A stretch of DNA of 64,000 bases. Source: Nymphaea colorata (Eukaryota; Streptophyta; Magnoliopsida; Nymphaeales; Nymphaeaceae). The stretch is from NCBI RefSeq assembly GCF_008831285.2, contig NC_045146.1:8692972-8756971 (forward strand). Reading direction: 5' to 3'. Below, one piece after another: positions 1-46,299 of this stretch; position 1 is the stretch's first letter; each line of letters begins with the position of its first letter. Below the pieces are notes generated by a model. It saw only the letters and a program-made list of their open reading frames with translations, was not told the DNA's origin and ran no database searches. The position numbers were made by a program, and so were the translations under genes.

Positions 1-423
1 AAGACAGTTGAGGAAGGCCTCCTCTAAAAATGGTTATAAAAAGGGCCTCAATTTACTACTTAGTGGAAAAAAATGTTGAACGGGCCAAGGGCTGTCAGCA
101 TTGCTGGAGAACCCAAACCCTTAAGGCATCAATACTTCAAAAAATAAAATAAAAAGCAAATAAAATTTCCCCTCAATGTGGCACAACCGCATCTTAGCCA
201 TTGATGCAAGTCAGGTGCAGTGCCTGACCCATACCTATGGCCTGCACCAAACTCATGTTGTGTCGACCCAGGTACAATTGCTGTGTTAGCACATCCTAGT
301 GATATAGATTAGCTCATATAGGTTATCATCTGCCATTGACTTTGCGACCTCGAATTCAAGCAGGCTCACTCAATTATGAGGATCTAAGAAGCACAAAGAT
401 CCAATGGAGCTGAAAGTTCATAC
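1..423. other. COMMD-like gene intron 4 (partial)
   Basis: AT-rich sequence downstream of the exon 4 donor on the minus strand. I see no open coding segment, transposon end or RNA gene here. The remaining COMM-domain exon should lie further left. Confidence 0.5.
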
Positions 424-34058
<33,635 letters not shown>

Positions 34059-35150
34059 GGTAAGGGCAGAAGCCGCAGATATTCCCGGCAACTGCTCGTT
34101 GCCGTGAAGCCGGAGGACAAGGAACACGATCAGGAAAGCGGTCTCCTTTTCGGTTCTGAAAGTGTTATCGCACTTGGATATAGGATCCGCCCCGGATAGA
34201 AATGGGGTCGGTCCGGCTTCTCTTGCTCGTCTCCGTGCACATTTTTTGGGTGCCATGAACAATCTCTTCTTGCCGTTGATGGAAAAATAACAACAATAAC
34301 AAAACCATCTGCTTCAAGCATAGTTGGCAAAGTTGCCGAGCTCTCCTTGCTTCCGACTCAGACTGACTTGCCTTAAAATCGGCCCCACTCTACCTGACTT
34401 GGACTTGACTCGCTCGATTCAGCTGCATCAATTAATAGTTGTTTTAAAACTCGACCGAGTAGTCAACTTGGTGACCCCGCCATCTACCGATCCGAGTCTG
34501 TTCTTGCACTTTTACTCGAATGTCCTCATGCTTTTACCACATTACCCTTCATTGCAAGCTTGTATGTCCTTTTTCTGCTATAATAAGTGTCTAGCAAAGA
34601 GTCGATCTTCGTCCCTCCATGCATAGATTTCCTTCTATATGTTGACTTCAAGGTTGACATGTTCCACCTTGGGGGAGAATTGATTTGACTATTTTGATGG
34701 AGCGTCAGCTTCAATCTGCATACTAAAGGAGAAGACAGTTTCAAGAAGGACAAAGTTTCGAGAAGCCATAAATCTGATTATTCATTGTCTTTGTTAGGCA
34801 CAATGACAGAATAGTATGAAGAGAAAAGAACACTATGACTAGAAGGCATGCTGAATAAACAAGCAGAAAATGGAAATATAGCCATTACAAATTCATGGGG
34901 TTGTGTGAAGCAATGAATAGGATATCTGTGTCATCATGCTTTTGTTCAAAATGGTATGCTATTTGCAGTGTAATATAATTATTGCAAGCTTAGAACTACA
35001 TTTCATGGATTGGTGGACTGTGGACATTCCAATGAAGTAATTCGAGCAGTCTACTAGGTAACTATACAATAAGATTGTAACAAGTTCGTCAAGAGGTGTT
35101 TAAAATGCCATATTCATGATGGCCCCATACACGCTCATGTTGCACATTTA
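34059..35150. other. Upstream region of the COMMD-like gene
   Basis: Should contain the minus-strand promoter and 5' UTR. 34059-34262 is GC-richer and open in the gene's frame. Beyond 34300 the sequence is AT-rich; I see no unambiguous TATA box and no other gene. Confidence 0.4.
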
Positions 35151-35169
35151 CATTCTGTGGTATCACCAT

Positions 35170-35680
35170 AGCCCTTTTCAATACGGGCCTTTGATATTGT
35201 AAGCCCTATCAATCATCTTGCGTCTAACTGACACAAGTATTTACTTGCTACAATGGAGTATTTCACCAAGTGGGTGGAAGCGATCACCTTGAGAATTATA
35301 GAAGGTAAGCATGTTGTGTTTTTCATTCACAAGAATATCTTATGCAGGTTTGGGATGCCACGTGGCATCATATCTAATAATGGAACACACTTAAAAAATG
35401 AGAGGATGTATGTTTTTTGCTCAATGTTCAGGATCAAACATAATTTTTTGCACCCTACTATTCACAAGAAAACTATCAAGTGAAAGCAACAAACAAAATT
35501 TTGATCCAAATCATGGAAATGACAGTGGAGACTGGCAGCACAAGAAATTGAAGAACACATTATGGGCTTAGAGGACTACAATCAAAATTCCCACCAATGC
35601 CACCTCAGCAAAACTCGTGTATAGCATAGACATCGTCATCTCGAATACAAGTTTGCATTGTTATTGAACTACCCATAGAC
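35170..35680 (+). pseudogene. Gypsy integrase fragment (Athila/Tat-like)
   Basis: Reads MEYFTKWVEAITLRIIEGKH, VVFFIHKNILCRFGMPRGII then SNNGTHLKNERM, the core of a Ty3/gypsy integrase. It is followed in another frame by RTTIKIPTNATSAKLVYSID, the region after the catalytic Glu. The first part is open for 76 residues; frames shift twice afterwards. No LTR is visible nearby. The wording TKWVEA...NIxCRFGxP fits the non-chromovirus Athila/Tat branch (inference). Confidence 0.82.
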
Positions 35681-36012
35681 CAATATCAAAAAAAAGAAAT
35701 TTTATAGGTAGATTTGCTCGATGATAAAAGAGTGCGAGCAACAGAACATGCAAAGACATAGGCAAAGAGTAGTCAGACATTATGCCAAATTAGTGATCGA
35801 ATGGAATTTCAAAATCAATGAGCTAGTGTTGAGATCAGCCATCCCATGAAATAATTGTTCTTGTGGGAAGTAAGCCTCAAATTGGCCGATCAACAAGCAC
35901 TTATACTGGTGTTTGTCGTCGCCAACGTAGGCCTTCACCACTATAGAGCTAACGGTGGTTTTCTCCACTATTCCTTACTATAACAAAACCCACACGACGA
36001 AAAAAACATAAA

Positions 36013-37192
36013 CCAGAGTTGTTTGAAGCGCATTTCCCCATCAATGAGCCGTGCATGTCAACCTTGGCAGACACATGAGATGTGCACCTCAAGTGCCTAC
36101 TTCTCTCTTTCTCCCTCTGTTTTGAGATTGACGCTTATATCTCATTCTATTTTCTTATTTCATATAGTCATGTTTTTGTTTTTGTTTACTTTTTGGTACA
36201 AGGAGGTTCATGCTTAAACAGATTGATCTGTTTAACAAACTATTTACGAAAAATAGACTTCGCATTTTGACTTATGCACTCAAGGAACTTGAACTAGTTA
36301 TTCATAGTAAGACTTCCTAACATCCATAAGTTTGTCATTCTAATTTACTGTATTGATTGTCATTTTAATTTGCTTTATTAATTAAAAGCTACAGTAAATG
36401 TTTTTTCCTATTTCAATTGTTGAATTTCCTTTAGCATTGAAATTACGATTATTTTAGTACTACAAATGCAAAGCGGCTGTAGTAATACGATTGCACGAAA
36501 ATAAAGTGAAATGTTTTGAGGAATCAACCTCAGTTTGATACCTGAGATCTTGGATGCCTGTGGTACTGAACCTGATCATTCTGTGATCAATGAAAGTTGG
36601 GACTCGCTTGTGAAGCTTTTGGGATATCCTTAACAACAAAAGAATGCATGAGCAATACAACAACCACCACCATTCACCTTTGGTAGCTATATCATTGCCA
36701 TCCTTCATATTGTTATGCAGAAGCATCTTGGTGTTTGCATGAAAAAACTCCACCAAAATCAATTCCCTTTCAGGAACAGAAAGGCCCCTACAGCAGATAA
36801 ATTATGGATCTTAAACCAAACATATAGTAATCGTGACCATAGAGATTTTCACATATTTAAAATAAAAAAGAATTTTCTCCACACCACTATTCCAGAAAAA
36901 TTATAGTGGCTGAGATTCTAGCATATATAAGAGTGTTCACCATATCGCTCTAATATGCTCCCAGACACTCGGCTGTATTATGCATATACACAAACCGAAT
37001 AAAAAAGGTCCAAGTGTGCTGCATATGTATTTTCATAACAACCAAAAGTTCATATGCTCAGACTTTCTTGAATGTTGTTACACTGGAAGGAATGCAAAAG
37101 GGCACAAGTGAAGAAGACAGTTTCAACTTTACTTACATATGCATGATAATTCTTTTTCTAGCACCTTTCCCATAAATTTTCGTACTAAATGT
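36013..37192. repeat. Dispersed repeat, copy 1 of a 1.2-kb pair
   Basis: Collinear with 41445-42597: both start tttgaagcgca, share gacacatgagatgtgcacct, ggtacaaggaggttcatgct, ctatttgcaaaaaatagac-type text, ggaatcaacctcagtttgat and ttcataacaaccaaaagttc, and stop matching after cataaattttcgtact. Upstream of copy 1 (35945-35965) the motif acggtggttttctccac resembles CACTA subterminal repeats seen upstream of copy 2. Probably the non-coding body of a DNA transposon; no transposase is visible. Confidence 0.78.
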
Positions 37193-38727
37193 GAAGTTTT
37201 TCAATCATTCTTTTTTAGGAAATTTAATACAAACATTAAGATGGCAATGGCACTTCACATACCTTACACAACATCTACTCAAGGTAAACCATTCCATCTC
37301 TGCCTCTCGCTCTTTGGCGTTAATGCTCTCAAAACCATGGTATCAACTAAGAACATCTGCTATAAGTGCAAGTACACATTTCCCAAGTGAAACAAAGAAG
37401 TACATCTATGTCAGGTGCATGTTATGAGAGACAATAACATACTATAATTAACAGTATAATACTTGCAATTTACATTGTGTACAATTTCCATCCTGTTCTC
37501 TCTAAAGATATGTAAAAACCTTTAGATCAACTCATGTTCTATCTCAAAATGACTTTAGGTGGAACCTAAGCCCTGGTTGGACAACCCCCAAAACCCAGTT
37601 TTACCAATGAACCCAATTTTTGAAATGAATCGGGAGGGATTTCATGACTCGATAAATAAAGCCAGACCCCTGTCAAACTAGGTTTTGATCTAAACTTGAT
37701 TAAAAATTTGTAAGTGCTAACCTGGGGAAGCTAGAATAGGATGAATTCAGTACCTTATCAGAGGGTTACAAAATAGGGAGAGAACATTAGCAGCTCTTTC
37801 CTATGTTCATTAAATGGGTTTTGTTCACTAAAGAAAATAAATTAGCACGGTTTCATTGCATCATATTCATAATTTATAGTTTTTTGAGAGGCATGCGTGA
37901 CTCTAATGGCACATTGTTGCTATTAGTGAATAAATGTTTTATGCAGACTTCATAGTTCCTCTCCCCAATGGCAAACCATAATTTTCCATCTAGTGTCTTT
38001 TTGCGTACATAATGACTTACTTTTTATAAAGCTTTATACCAAGTTCAAGAGAAACAATTATGGTATGGGATGCTTTTTGCACCCTTATTCGTTTTGCAAC
38101 CACCTCATATGGGAATACAAAATAAAATTTTCAACGCCAGAAGCAAAAAAGAGATAGTAACTTATTAGAATCCAAGGAAAGTACAAGGGCCTTCACTGAC
38201 TTGTATAGGCAAGTTTATGCAATACTTGTGGAGTTGGCTTGAACTTTAAGTGTGCCTTTTCCTTCCCCTACTTGCCACATGTTCATCTGAAGAAGGCATC
38301 CTTCATATAGCACGTAACAGCTAGACTCAGTTTAATTGCCTCGAAGTTGAAAGACATTTTTAATTGCCGAGATGTACTTACACCCAAAAACCGGACAAAG
38401 AAACTTGGATGTCTTTCCTACCAGCTTCTTGTAACCTGATTTCAAGTAATAAAAGGATGTACGGTGGTGAAAGAAGTGATGGACTTCCTCACCATGCGTT
38501 CTGCTGCCTTTACTACAGAGACAATAACCGATAATCTTTACATGTGTGTATATCCAGACAATTAAAATATGCTCTAATAGTGATGTTTTTCATTTTCGTC
38601 AACATAACTCTAACATCATCCCAAAAAGGGCAGGGTTGCACTTTGAGAAATGGCAAGGGTGTATCATGGACATATTACACATGTACATATGCATAGGCAC
38701 GTGTCACAAAGAGAAAGAGAGAGAGAC
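37193..38727. other. Gene-free stretch left of the PLAC8-like exon
   Basis: I looked here on the minus strand for the next PLAC8 exon (expected CDPCMVHCC...HWCALCQEHRE) and did not find it. Ordinary AT-rich sequence with no repeat I recognise. Confidence 0.5.
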
Positions 38728-38989
38728 CTTTAAATGATACTTCCTCTCCAACTCTTGCCAAAGCAGGCCCGTGGAGATGCCACACATCCACCAAGTTAAC
38801 AGCAATCTTTCACCGATCAGGAATGACGTTGAGGGGTCAATGACATGGAATATTGCAGTTGCTGCTCCAAGTGCTATGTCACCCTCAACAAATATGGCAT
38901 GACAAATACAAAGTCTAGTCCAAGGAATGTCTTCCGTCAAATTTTCAACATTGTGACCAGCACACATGGGCAAAAAAGTCCATGCTAGC
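38728..38989 (-). pseudogene. Orphan exon of a PLAC8-family (cell number regulator-like) gene
   Basis: A clean 262-nt internal exon between a TTGTAATTGCAG acceptor and a GT donor (AAAG-GTCTCT) encodes 87 open codons: GHNVENLTEDIPWTRLCICH, AIFVEGDIALGAATAIFHVI, DPSTSFLIGERLLLTWWMCG then ISTGLLWQELERKYHLK. This matches the middle of plant PLAC8 proteins of the Arabidopsis At5g41390 type, with two predicted membrane helices. Family members continue with a Cys-rich exon that I could not find in the 4.7 kb to the left, nor the N-terminal exons to the right, and several usually conserved residues are changed (Gly to Asp after EG, Tyr to Ser in IYTG). It is likely a fragment of a dead or displaced gene. 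Confidence 0.62.
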
Positions 38990-40060
38990 CTGCAATTACA
39001 AGCCAGATAAGTATTCCTTCACATTTAGGGTTTCAATCATAGTCCAGCATTTGCATTTTAATCTTTAAGTCGTCAACATTTGCATTTAAAATTTTTAGTC
39101 TATAAGTCGTCAAGGCAATTTTCTACTTTCAATTAAGAGTTACAATACTTATTAAAACTCATGCAATAAATCAAATATTTATGCTTCAATTCTGGCCTTT
39201 CATATGCTGCCAAATATATCCACAACATTTAAAATGAATATAGGACACATTTGGATTCTATGTTCAAATCTGAATTTATTTTAAATAAATATCTTATATT
39301 GGATCTCCACACACTTTCAACATCAAATTTTAATGTATAATAATATGCTTCGAATTCAATAGTGTATTTAAAAGTTGGATTCAAATTCAGTCATAAAATT
39401 AAAAGTTGTAAATAAATATCTTATATTATTGGACCTCCATGCACTTCCAATTCAAATTTTCGTATTTAAAAATTGAATCCAAATTCAATCATAAATTTGA
39501 AAGTTGGATTTAAATTTAAAATTTAAAATTTAGATTTGGATATGACATACATCTGAATTTGTATCCAGATATATGAGCACACGATAAATCAATTATGGTG
39601 AAGAGTACAAGGGTTGTAAATGGATGGGAGATGGTACAATATGATTTGGCGCCCCAAATTGTTTATTATCTTCCAGCATTTAGTCACTTCATATTTGGAA
39701 TCCATAGATTTGATGTGGATTTAACGTGATATATCTTTGCTAATGAGCTAAAAGATTTATAGTAAAGTTGATGATCCATCAAATTAAGGATCCCAACTCA
39801 AACTTAAGATCCACAATTAAAATCTTTATTTTAGCTTAACATAAGGTCTGACTTACAATTGGAAGGAGAAGGTTTGTACTTGAGCCTGCGATTCATCACC
39901 AGCTCAGCAGTCAACACAAACTATTGCTATTCAATTTATGTAGGGTGCAGTGTGAGTAGAAACATCATCACTAAAAGTCTGAACCCTGTAAACCTCTTTC
40001 CAAAAAGACAAAAATAAAAAAAAAAAAAGAGAAGAAAGGAAGTAAAGAGAAGCACCGGCC
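38990..40060. other. AT-rich sequence with a two-copy tandem repeat
   Basis: Around 39281-39395 and 39412-39520 the text aaataaatatcttatatt followed by gga-ctcca-cact and a stretch of ttcaaatt motifs repeats with a period of about 131 bp. No coding sequence seen. Confidence 0.55.
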
Positions 40061-40229
40061 GATCAGAGAATCGAATTCAATTCTTCTTCAATACAAGACC
40101 TGAACGTACGTAAACGTTTATTCACACAATGGTCGTCGCCGCCATGAACAGTGGCATCAGAAGCCCTTACCACCTTTCTCTTTGGCGTTGTTTCTTCCAG
40201 CATGGAGGCAACAGCCAGTGGGCCGAACA

Positions 40230-40424
40230 TCATGCCATGCACAACAGCCCTACCCTCAGGACCAACGGCTTCTTTTTGCGAACGGAGCCGTAGTCTGCGT
40301 CCTTGTCCAATACTTCCAGCACCCTTTCTTTGGTCTGTAACATGTTGTAACCTAATCCACGATGTAGTTGCCATTGCCTAACTCGGCATCCACCGACCTG
40401 ATGATCTCCATTAGAACCACACAA
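40230..40424 (-). other. Possible host exon of unknown family
   Basis: A GC-richer island at 40060-40420. On the minus strand it reads GYNMLQTKERVLEVLDKDAD then YGSVRKKKPLVLR up to a CTGAGG-GTAGGG donor-like site. An overlapping frame (40063-40374) is also open for 103 residues. I recognise neither. The base composition differs from the AT-rich surroundings, which is the main reason to list it. Confidence 0.25.
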
Positions 40425-41189
40425 TTACCTAACAAAAACATATAGTGGTAGTGTATGAAGCTCTAAAATATGAGGTATATTTCTACTTGAAAAGTGTACT
40501 GATTTAAGAAATTCCAAATGTGGGTTGGAAATGAGAAATGATAAGTTTCTCCAAAAAATTGTTTGGAAATCTTACGCAATCTAAAATTGAAACTCTATTT
40601 CTACCTCCAATCCATATAAAGAAGAAGGGGGCCATGAAGAAGTGCCCTTACGTGAATTTAATAAATAAGAGGTCTCTTCTCTCTTAGTTCAAAAGTCACT
40701 TATGTGCTAGAACGGTCTCATGTTTCGAGACTGAAATTATGATGAATTTGCATTTAGGAAAGCGTTTCTGGAACTCGGTAAAGTAAAAAATATAGACATA
40801 ATAAATCTTCTACCTTCACCTCCTAAATGAGGGTAGGGCTTTTCGTTGACGATTTCTTGCTGGATTTAATGAGAAAGTGACCTCTTGGTCTATGAATACA
40901 TGCACACTAGAAGTCTTGACATATTCCTCTTTTAGTGAGTGTGTGCACTATCATGATAGGGTGCTACACTGGCACATGATTTAAAAGTTTAAAAAGAGAG
41001 AGAATTAAAGTTGCGTAGTTGATTTTCTAGTTCGAAGCTGGAGTAAGGTGGAGACTTACGACAATGAACTAGATTTTATAGATCAAACAAGTTAGAATTA
41101 ATCTGAATTGTTGTTGCTCTATTTACTGAAGAATGTGATTTTTGAACGTTGACACATCTTTTGAGTGAGAATGCAGGTTTTGTCGGCAC

Positions 41190-41444
41190 TGGAAGCAACA
41201 CAGATGCGCCCACAAGCATGAGAAGAACGCATGGCATGGTTGGAATGAACCACCGTTATATGTCTATACCGGTGTTTATAATCGTCGCTATACAAGCTTG
41301 TAGCGGTGGTTTTCTGCGCCGCTATCACAATCTATACGGGTGATTTCGCCGATATCGGCCGTCACTGCTATAGATTTATAGCGGTGGTTTTCTTCACTGC
41401 TATTCGTTACTGTAAACAATCTCACCCAAGGATAAAAACTTAGG
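41190..41444 (+). repeat. CACTA-like subterminal repeat cluster
   Basis: Contains repeated tagcggtggttttc (for example near 41302 and 41378) and its partner gccgctat, the type of short repeated motif found inside CACTA transposon ends. The 48860-48980 CACTA end shows the related tatagcgatggtttccgcc. No CACTA terminus itself is visible here. Confidence 0.5.
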
Positions 41445-42597
41445 CAATGTTTGAAGCGCACGCCCCCATCGATGAGGCTTGCACGTCAGCATTGGCAGAC
41501 ACATGAGATGTGCACCTCAAGCGCCTGCTTCTCTCGTTCTCCCTTTGTTTTGAAATTAACACTTATATCTCATTCTATTTTCTTATCTCATATAGTTATA
41601 TCTCATTCTATTTTCTTATCTCATATAGTCACGTTTTTGTTTTTGTTTGCTCTTTGGTACAAGGAGGTTCATGCTTAAACAAATTGATCTGTTTAACAAA
41701 CTATTTGCAAAAAATAGACTTCGTGTTTTGATTTCTACACTCAAGGAACTTGGACTCGCTATTCATAATAATACTTCCTAATATTAAATAGTTTGTCATT
41801 CTAATTTTGCTTTATTGATCAAAAGCTGCAGTCCACGTTTTTTCCTATTTCAATTGTTGAATTTACTTTAGCATTGAAATTACGATTATTTCACTACCGA
41901 CAAATGCAAAGAGGCTGTGGTTACGATTGCACGGAAATAAAGGGAAATGCTTTGAGGAATCAACCTCAGTTTGATACCTCAGATCTTGGATGCCTGTGGT
42001 ACTGAACCTAATCGTTCTGCGACCAATGAAAGTTGGGACTCGCTTGTGAGGCCTCTGAGATATCCTTAACAACAAAAGCTTACATAAGCAACACAACAAC
42101 CACCACCATTCACCTTTGGTAGCTATATCATTGCCATCTGTCCAGAAGCATCTTAGTGTTGGCACAAAAAACTCCTCCAAAATTAATTCCCTTTTAGAAA
42201 GGGAAAGGCTCTTGCAACATATGAATTATAGATCTTAAACCAAACATACAGTGACCGTGAACCACATAGATTTTCACATGTTAAAAACAAAAAAATCTTC
42301 TCCTGCCCACTATTCGAGACAATTCTAGCGGCTGAAATTCAAGCAGATATAAGAGCATTCATCGTATCGCTCCCAGACACTCGGTTGTATTATGTGCATA
42401 CCGAAACCCAATAAAAAAGGTCCAGGCATGCTGTATATGTCATTTCATAACAACCAAAAGTTCATATGCTCTCCCTTGATTGCTGTTACACTAAAGGAAT
42501 GCAAACGGGCACAAGTGAAGAAGACAGTTTCAACTTTACTTACATATACAGGATAATTCTTCTTCTAGCACCTTTCCATAAATTTTCGTACTAAAAT
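41445..42597. repeat. Dispersed repeat, copy 2 of the 1.2-kb pair
   Basis: Same orientation as copy 1 at 36013-37192. It carries a small duplication of ttatatctcattctattttc (41561 and 41597) that copy 1 lacks. Confidence 0.78.
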
Positions 42598-43499
42598 ATG
42601 GTTATGGGTATCGGGAAAGTACAATTAATTCCTCACACCTTTAGCTGTCACAAGTTGTTTGAACATACAATGGAAAGGGGCGTTGGAATCTTGTATGGTG
42701 AACACTCGAATCAAGGCTATACCAGCAAATATATTCAGCAAAGACTTGGTATGTGTCACGACCTTAGCCTGTAACGGTGATCCTCTCACCGGTATAGGCC
42801 ACGCAACTGAAGGCACTTCTAGAATCTGCTGACCCAGAGCTACCATTGAGGACGCCACCATTGCAACTAAAGCTTATCATCTTGTCAAACGCTACCCAAC
42901 GAAAAGCTTTGGGATGAAATACAACTAATGTTGCAAAAGCCTAGTCCAACATGCACCAATGTCAAATTTATGCTCAAATAGTATCTGATATCCTCATGAA
43001 AAATTGCAAAGTCATGTGCTAACACAATGGATTACCCAAAACTAAACAATAAAAATGCATATTAAATTACTCATGTTTTAGAAAATGGACAAAAAGAACA
43101 AGTAACATGATTAAATCATGGCATTTGTTTTTTCCAATAAGAATACCACACTATTTGGGATGTCAAAATACTTTAGAAATTCAAATTGACCTAGAAACTT
43201 ACTATTTTCAGGTATCTTCAAAACATATAACTGCTAGTTTTAACTACGTTGTAGATGCCAAACACTATGAGTGTTAGCAAGACTTGGTAGGATGAAGGCT
43301 TTATCTCCTATATGTCCAATAAGCTATGCCACATTCTACACCATGCATGAAACAAAAAATAATCGATAGAAAAATGAAACTTTTAAGGTGGCTAGCTGTC
43401 AAGTGAAAATATAGGCACAAGGCGACTGAAAAGTCATAGTTTCAATAAGACTTGTGGAATATCTAGATGTACATCTACAAGGCCTAGTCTGAGCCTGAA
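42598..43499. other. Stretch without recognised gene
   Basis: A minus-strand open frame at 42625-42861 (MVASSMVALGQQILEVPSVA...) is of unknown family and includes a donor-like CCG-GTGAGAGG site. The rest is AT-rich. The 3' LTR of the antisense gypsy should lie about here but cannot be paired with another copy. Confidence 0.35.
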
Positions 43500-44140
43500 A
43501 TTATAGCCATTGCAGACACTTCAATCCGACAACCAAGAGCTGCACATAAAGCAGGCCTCTGAGCAGCAGCCTCCTTCTCATTGCCACTTATCAACAACTT
43601 TTTCCTTATCAGTTGTACTTGGTTGGTGTAATGCTACAATACCAAAGAATTTTCGATCTTACCATCACTCATTTTGATCGAACAAGTTGGCGATCTATAC
43701 AACCTTTCATACAACGCCTCGAACGGTGCCATCTCAATACTTGAGTGGTAACTACTATTATATGCAAACTCTGCCAAATTCTCATGTTTATCCTATTCTC
43801 TTTTCCAGTTTAAAACACAAGCATGTAACATGTCCTTTAAAGTCTAGATGGTCTTCTTAGATTGCCCATCAGTTTGGGGATAGAATATTGTGCTCAGCTT
43901 TTATAATTGTCAATTAAACCTAGAGATAAAACATGGACCTCAATCTACAATAATAGACTTTGGTACTCCATGCAGTGTTACTATTTCACCAATATACAAC
44001 TTTGCGAGACTTTCCAATGACTGATTGATTATGCTTGATAGAAAATGAGCTGACTTTGTGAGTCGATCAACAATCATGTACATGACATCATGTTGTCTTC
44101 TGCTATGACGCAAACCTACAACGAAATCCATCATAATGTC
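43500..44140 (-). pseudogene. Gypsy-2 integrase remnant
   Basis: Reads MMDFVVGLRHSRRQHDVMYM, IVDRLTKSAHFL and TLHGVPKSIIVD. After a frameshift it continues FYPQTDGQSKKTI, ENLAEFAYNSSYHSSIEMAP then FEALYERLYRSP, down to about 43500. Confidence 0.85.
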
Positions 44141-44719
44141 CTTTCATTTCCACACAAGAATATATATCCTCTGCAACAAGCCTTCTGGTGTTGATGTTCT
44201 GTTTTGACCTGTTGGCAAACTAAGCATTTTGTCACATATTTTGCAATTTCACTTTTCATTCCAGGCCACTAATAATTTAGTTTTATGTTCTAAAACATCT
44301 TTGTACTGCCAGAGTGTATGAAAAATTTAGATTTATGAGCTTCATCAAGCAACTGACGCTTCACCCATCATCTTTAGGGACTCACAATCTTTGTTGAAAC
44401 CATAAAAAACCATCGTCATCTTGATACCAAGGGAAATATGTTTTCTTACTTTCTTATGTGTTTTTAGCAAATGCAGGGTCTTCTTTTTGTTTTGCTATAA
44501 TATCTTCCAACAATATATATCGTATCAAGGAAGTCATAGTTGTTTTGCTTTCATTACAAAGGTAAGGTTGTCATGCTATCACATCTTGTAATAATGTCCA
44601 ACAGTGATTCATCATACTACATATCATTGCGTCTGCATGTCTGCTCAAAGCATCAACCACCACATTCACTTTTCCTAGATAATATGATATTTTGAAATCA
44701 TAATCTTTTAAATAATAGA

Positions 44720-44930
44720 CTCATCTTCTTTGTCTCAAATTGAGATCTTTTGGGAGAATGTGTACCTCAACGACTTGTGGTCTATGAACACCTCAAACAC
44801 TGTCTCATGGAGATAGTGTCGCCATATCTTCAACATGAATACTACAGCTCTCAATTCCAAATCATGAGTGGGATAATGTTTCTCATGTGTCTTCAACTTT
44901 CTAGATGCATAAGCCACCACATGACCATGT
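44720..44930 (-). pseudogene. Gypsy-2 RNase H remnant
   Basis: Reads [40 protein letters not shown] then [18 protein letters not shown], the classical gypsy RNase H text with THDLEL and DHKSL. Confidence 0.86.
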
Positions 44931-45276
44931 TACATCAATACACAACTATAACCGATTCTCGATACATTGGCATATACTACAAATCTAGAATTTCTAGATG
45001 GAAGGGTCAAGATATGTGTAGTTGTAAGCCTGTCCTTTAGAGTTTGGGGACTCTTCTCGCATTCCTTATCCTAAATGAACTTCACTCATTTTCTTAATAA
45101 CTTAGTCATGGGTGTAGGTATTTTCAAAAAGTCTTGTATAAACCTATGATAGTACCCTATTAATTTCAAGAAGCTTCTAACCTCAGTTATGTTGCATGAC
45201 ATCCTCCACTCCTGTACTGCCAACACATTTGCAGGGGGTCTATAGAAACTTTATCCTTTGATATTCTAGCGAAAAT

Positions 45277-45684
45277 TCACATTTTGAGTACTTGCATATA
45301 ACTTATGCTTGTGTAAATCTCCAACACACTCCTTAGGTGATCTTTGTCCTCTGCCTCATTATCTAAATACACCAAAATATCATCCACAAATACAATAGCA
45401 AATCGGTCCAAGTAGTCTTGGAAAACCCGATTCATGAGTTCCATAAATGTTGCATGAGCATTGGTCAACCAAAAAGGCATGACCCTGAATTCGTAGTGTC
45501 TATATTTAATTTGAAAGGTAGTCTTAGCAACATCTTCCTTCCATAACACCTTTACATTCTTGAGTTGATCGAACAAGTCATCAATTCTAGAAAGCAGATA
45601 CTTATTCTTGATGGTGACTTGATTCAACATGCGGTAATCTATACATAAGTGCATCGTTCCATTATTCTTCTTGACAAACAACAT
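45277..45684 (-). pseudogene. Gypsy-2 reverse transcriptase remnant
   Basis: Reads [60 protein letters not shown], the catalytic [11 protein letters not shown] and [13 protein letters not shown]. The segment normally between the DQL and KTTFQ motifs (FSKIDLRSGYHQ type) is deleted. Confidence 0.85.
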
Positions 45685-46299
45685 GGGTGCTCCCTAAGGT
45701 GGCCCGCTGGGTTGACTGAAGCCCTTATATAAGAGCTCCTATAGTTGCTTCAATTCTTCTAGCTCTGTTGGTGCCATATGGTATAGTGCCTTAGAAATGA
45801 GAGCTATCCCTGGTAACTACTCTATCTTGAATTCAATTTCTCGTATTGGAAGCAAACTCGTCAACTCTTCAAGAAATACATCGGGATACTCACTCACAAT
45901 AGCTACATCCCCTAACCTGGCTTAGTCTTACTAGTGAATACAACACTTCCCTTTTATAACAATCGTTTGGACTTTAGTGCGAATACCATTATCTTATCAG
46001 TTCAACTGAATTTTTGAGCTTCGAAATCCACTAGCTACATCTCATGAGTCAACAATTGTATCTGCTTCTTTTTGCAATCTATGTTCGCATAATGCGTATA
46101 TAGCCAATCCATGCCTAAAATAACATCGAATCCACTGAGACTTATGATCACCAATTGTGCAGGCAAATGGTACTGATGAATCTATACATCCACATAAGGT
46201 AGATACTGGTTACATGAATCTTGAGCGTGCATAGGTTGATCACTTTTAAGACATATGACATCATCTTAGTTAACACTTCTAGTGAAGTGGAAAATCAAC

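Noticed and set aside
34059-34262. Longer N-terminus of the COMMD-like protein (68 extra residues)
   Set aside because: Open and in frame, but the ATG at 34058 has a better context and starts where family resemblance starts. Kept only as an alternative start.
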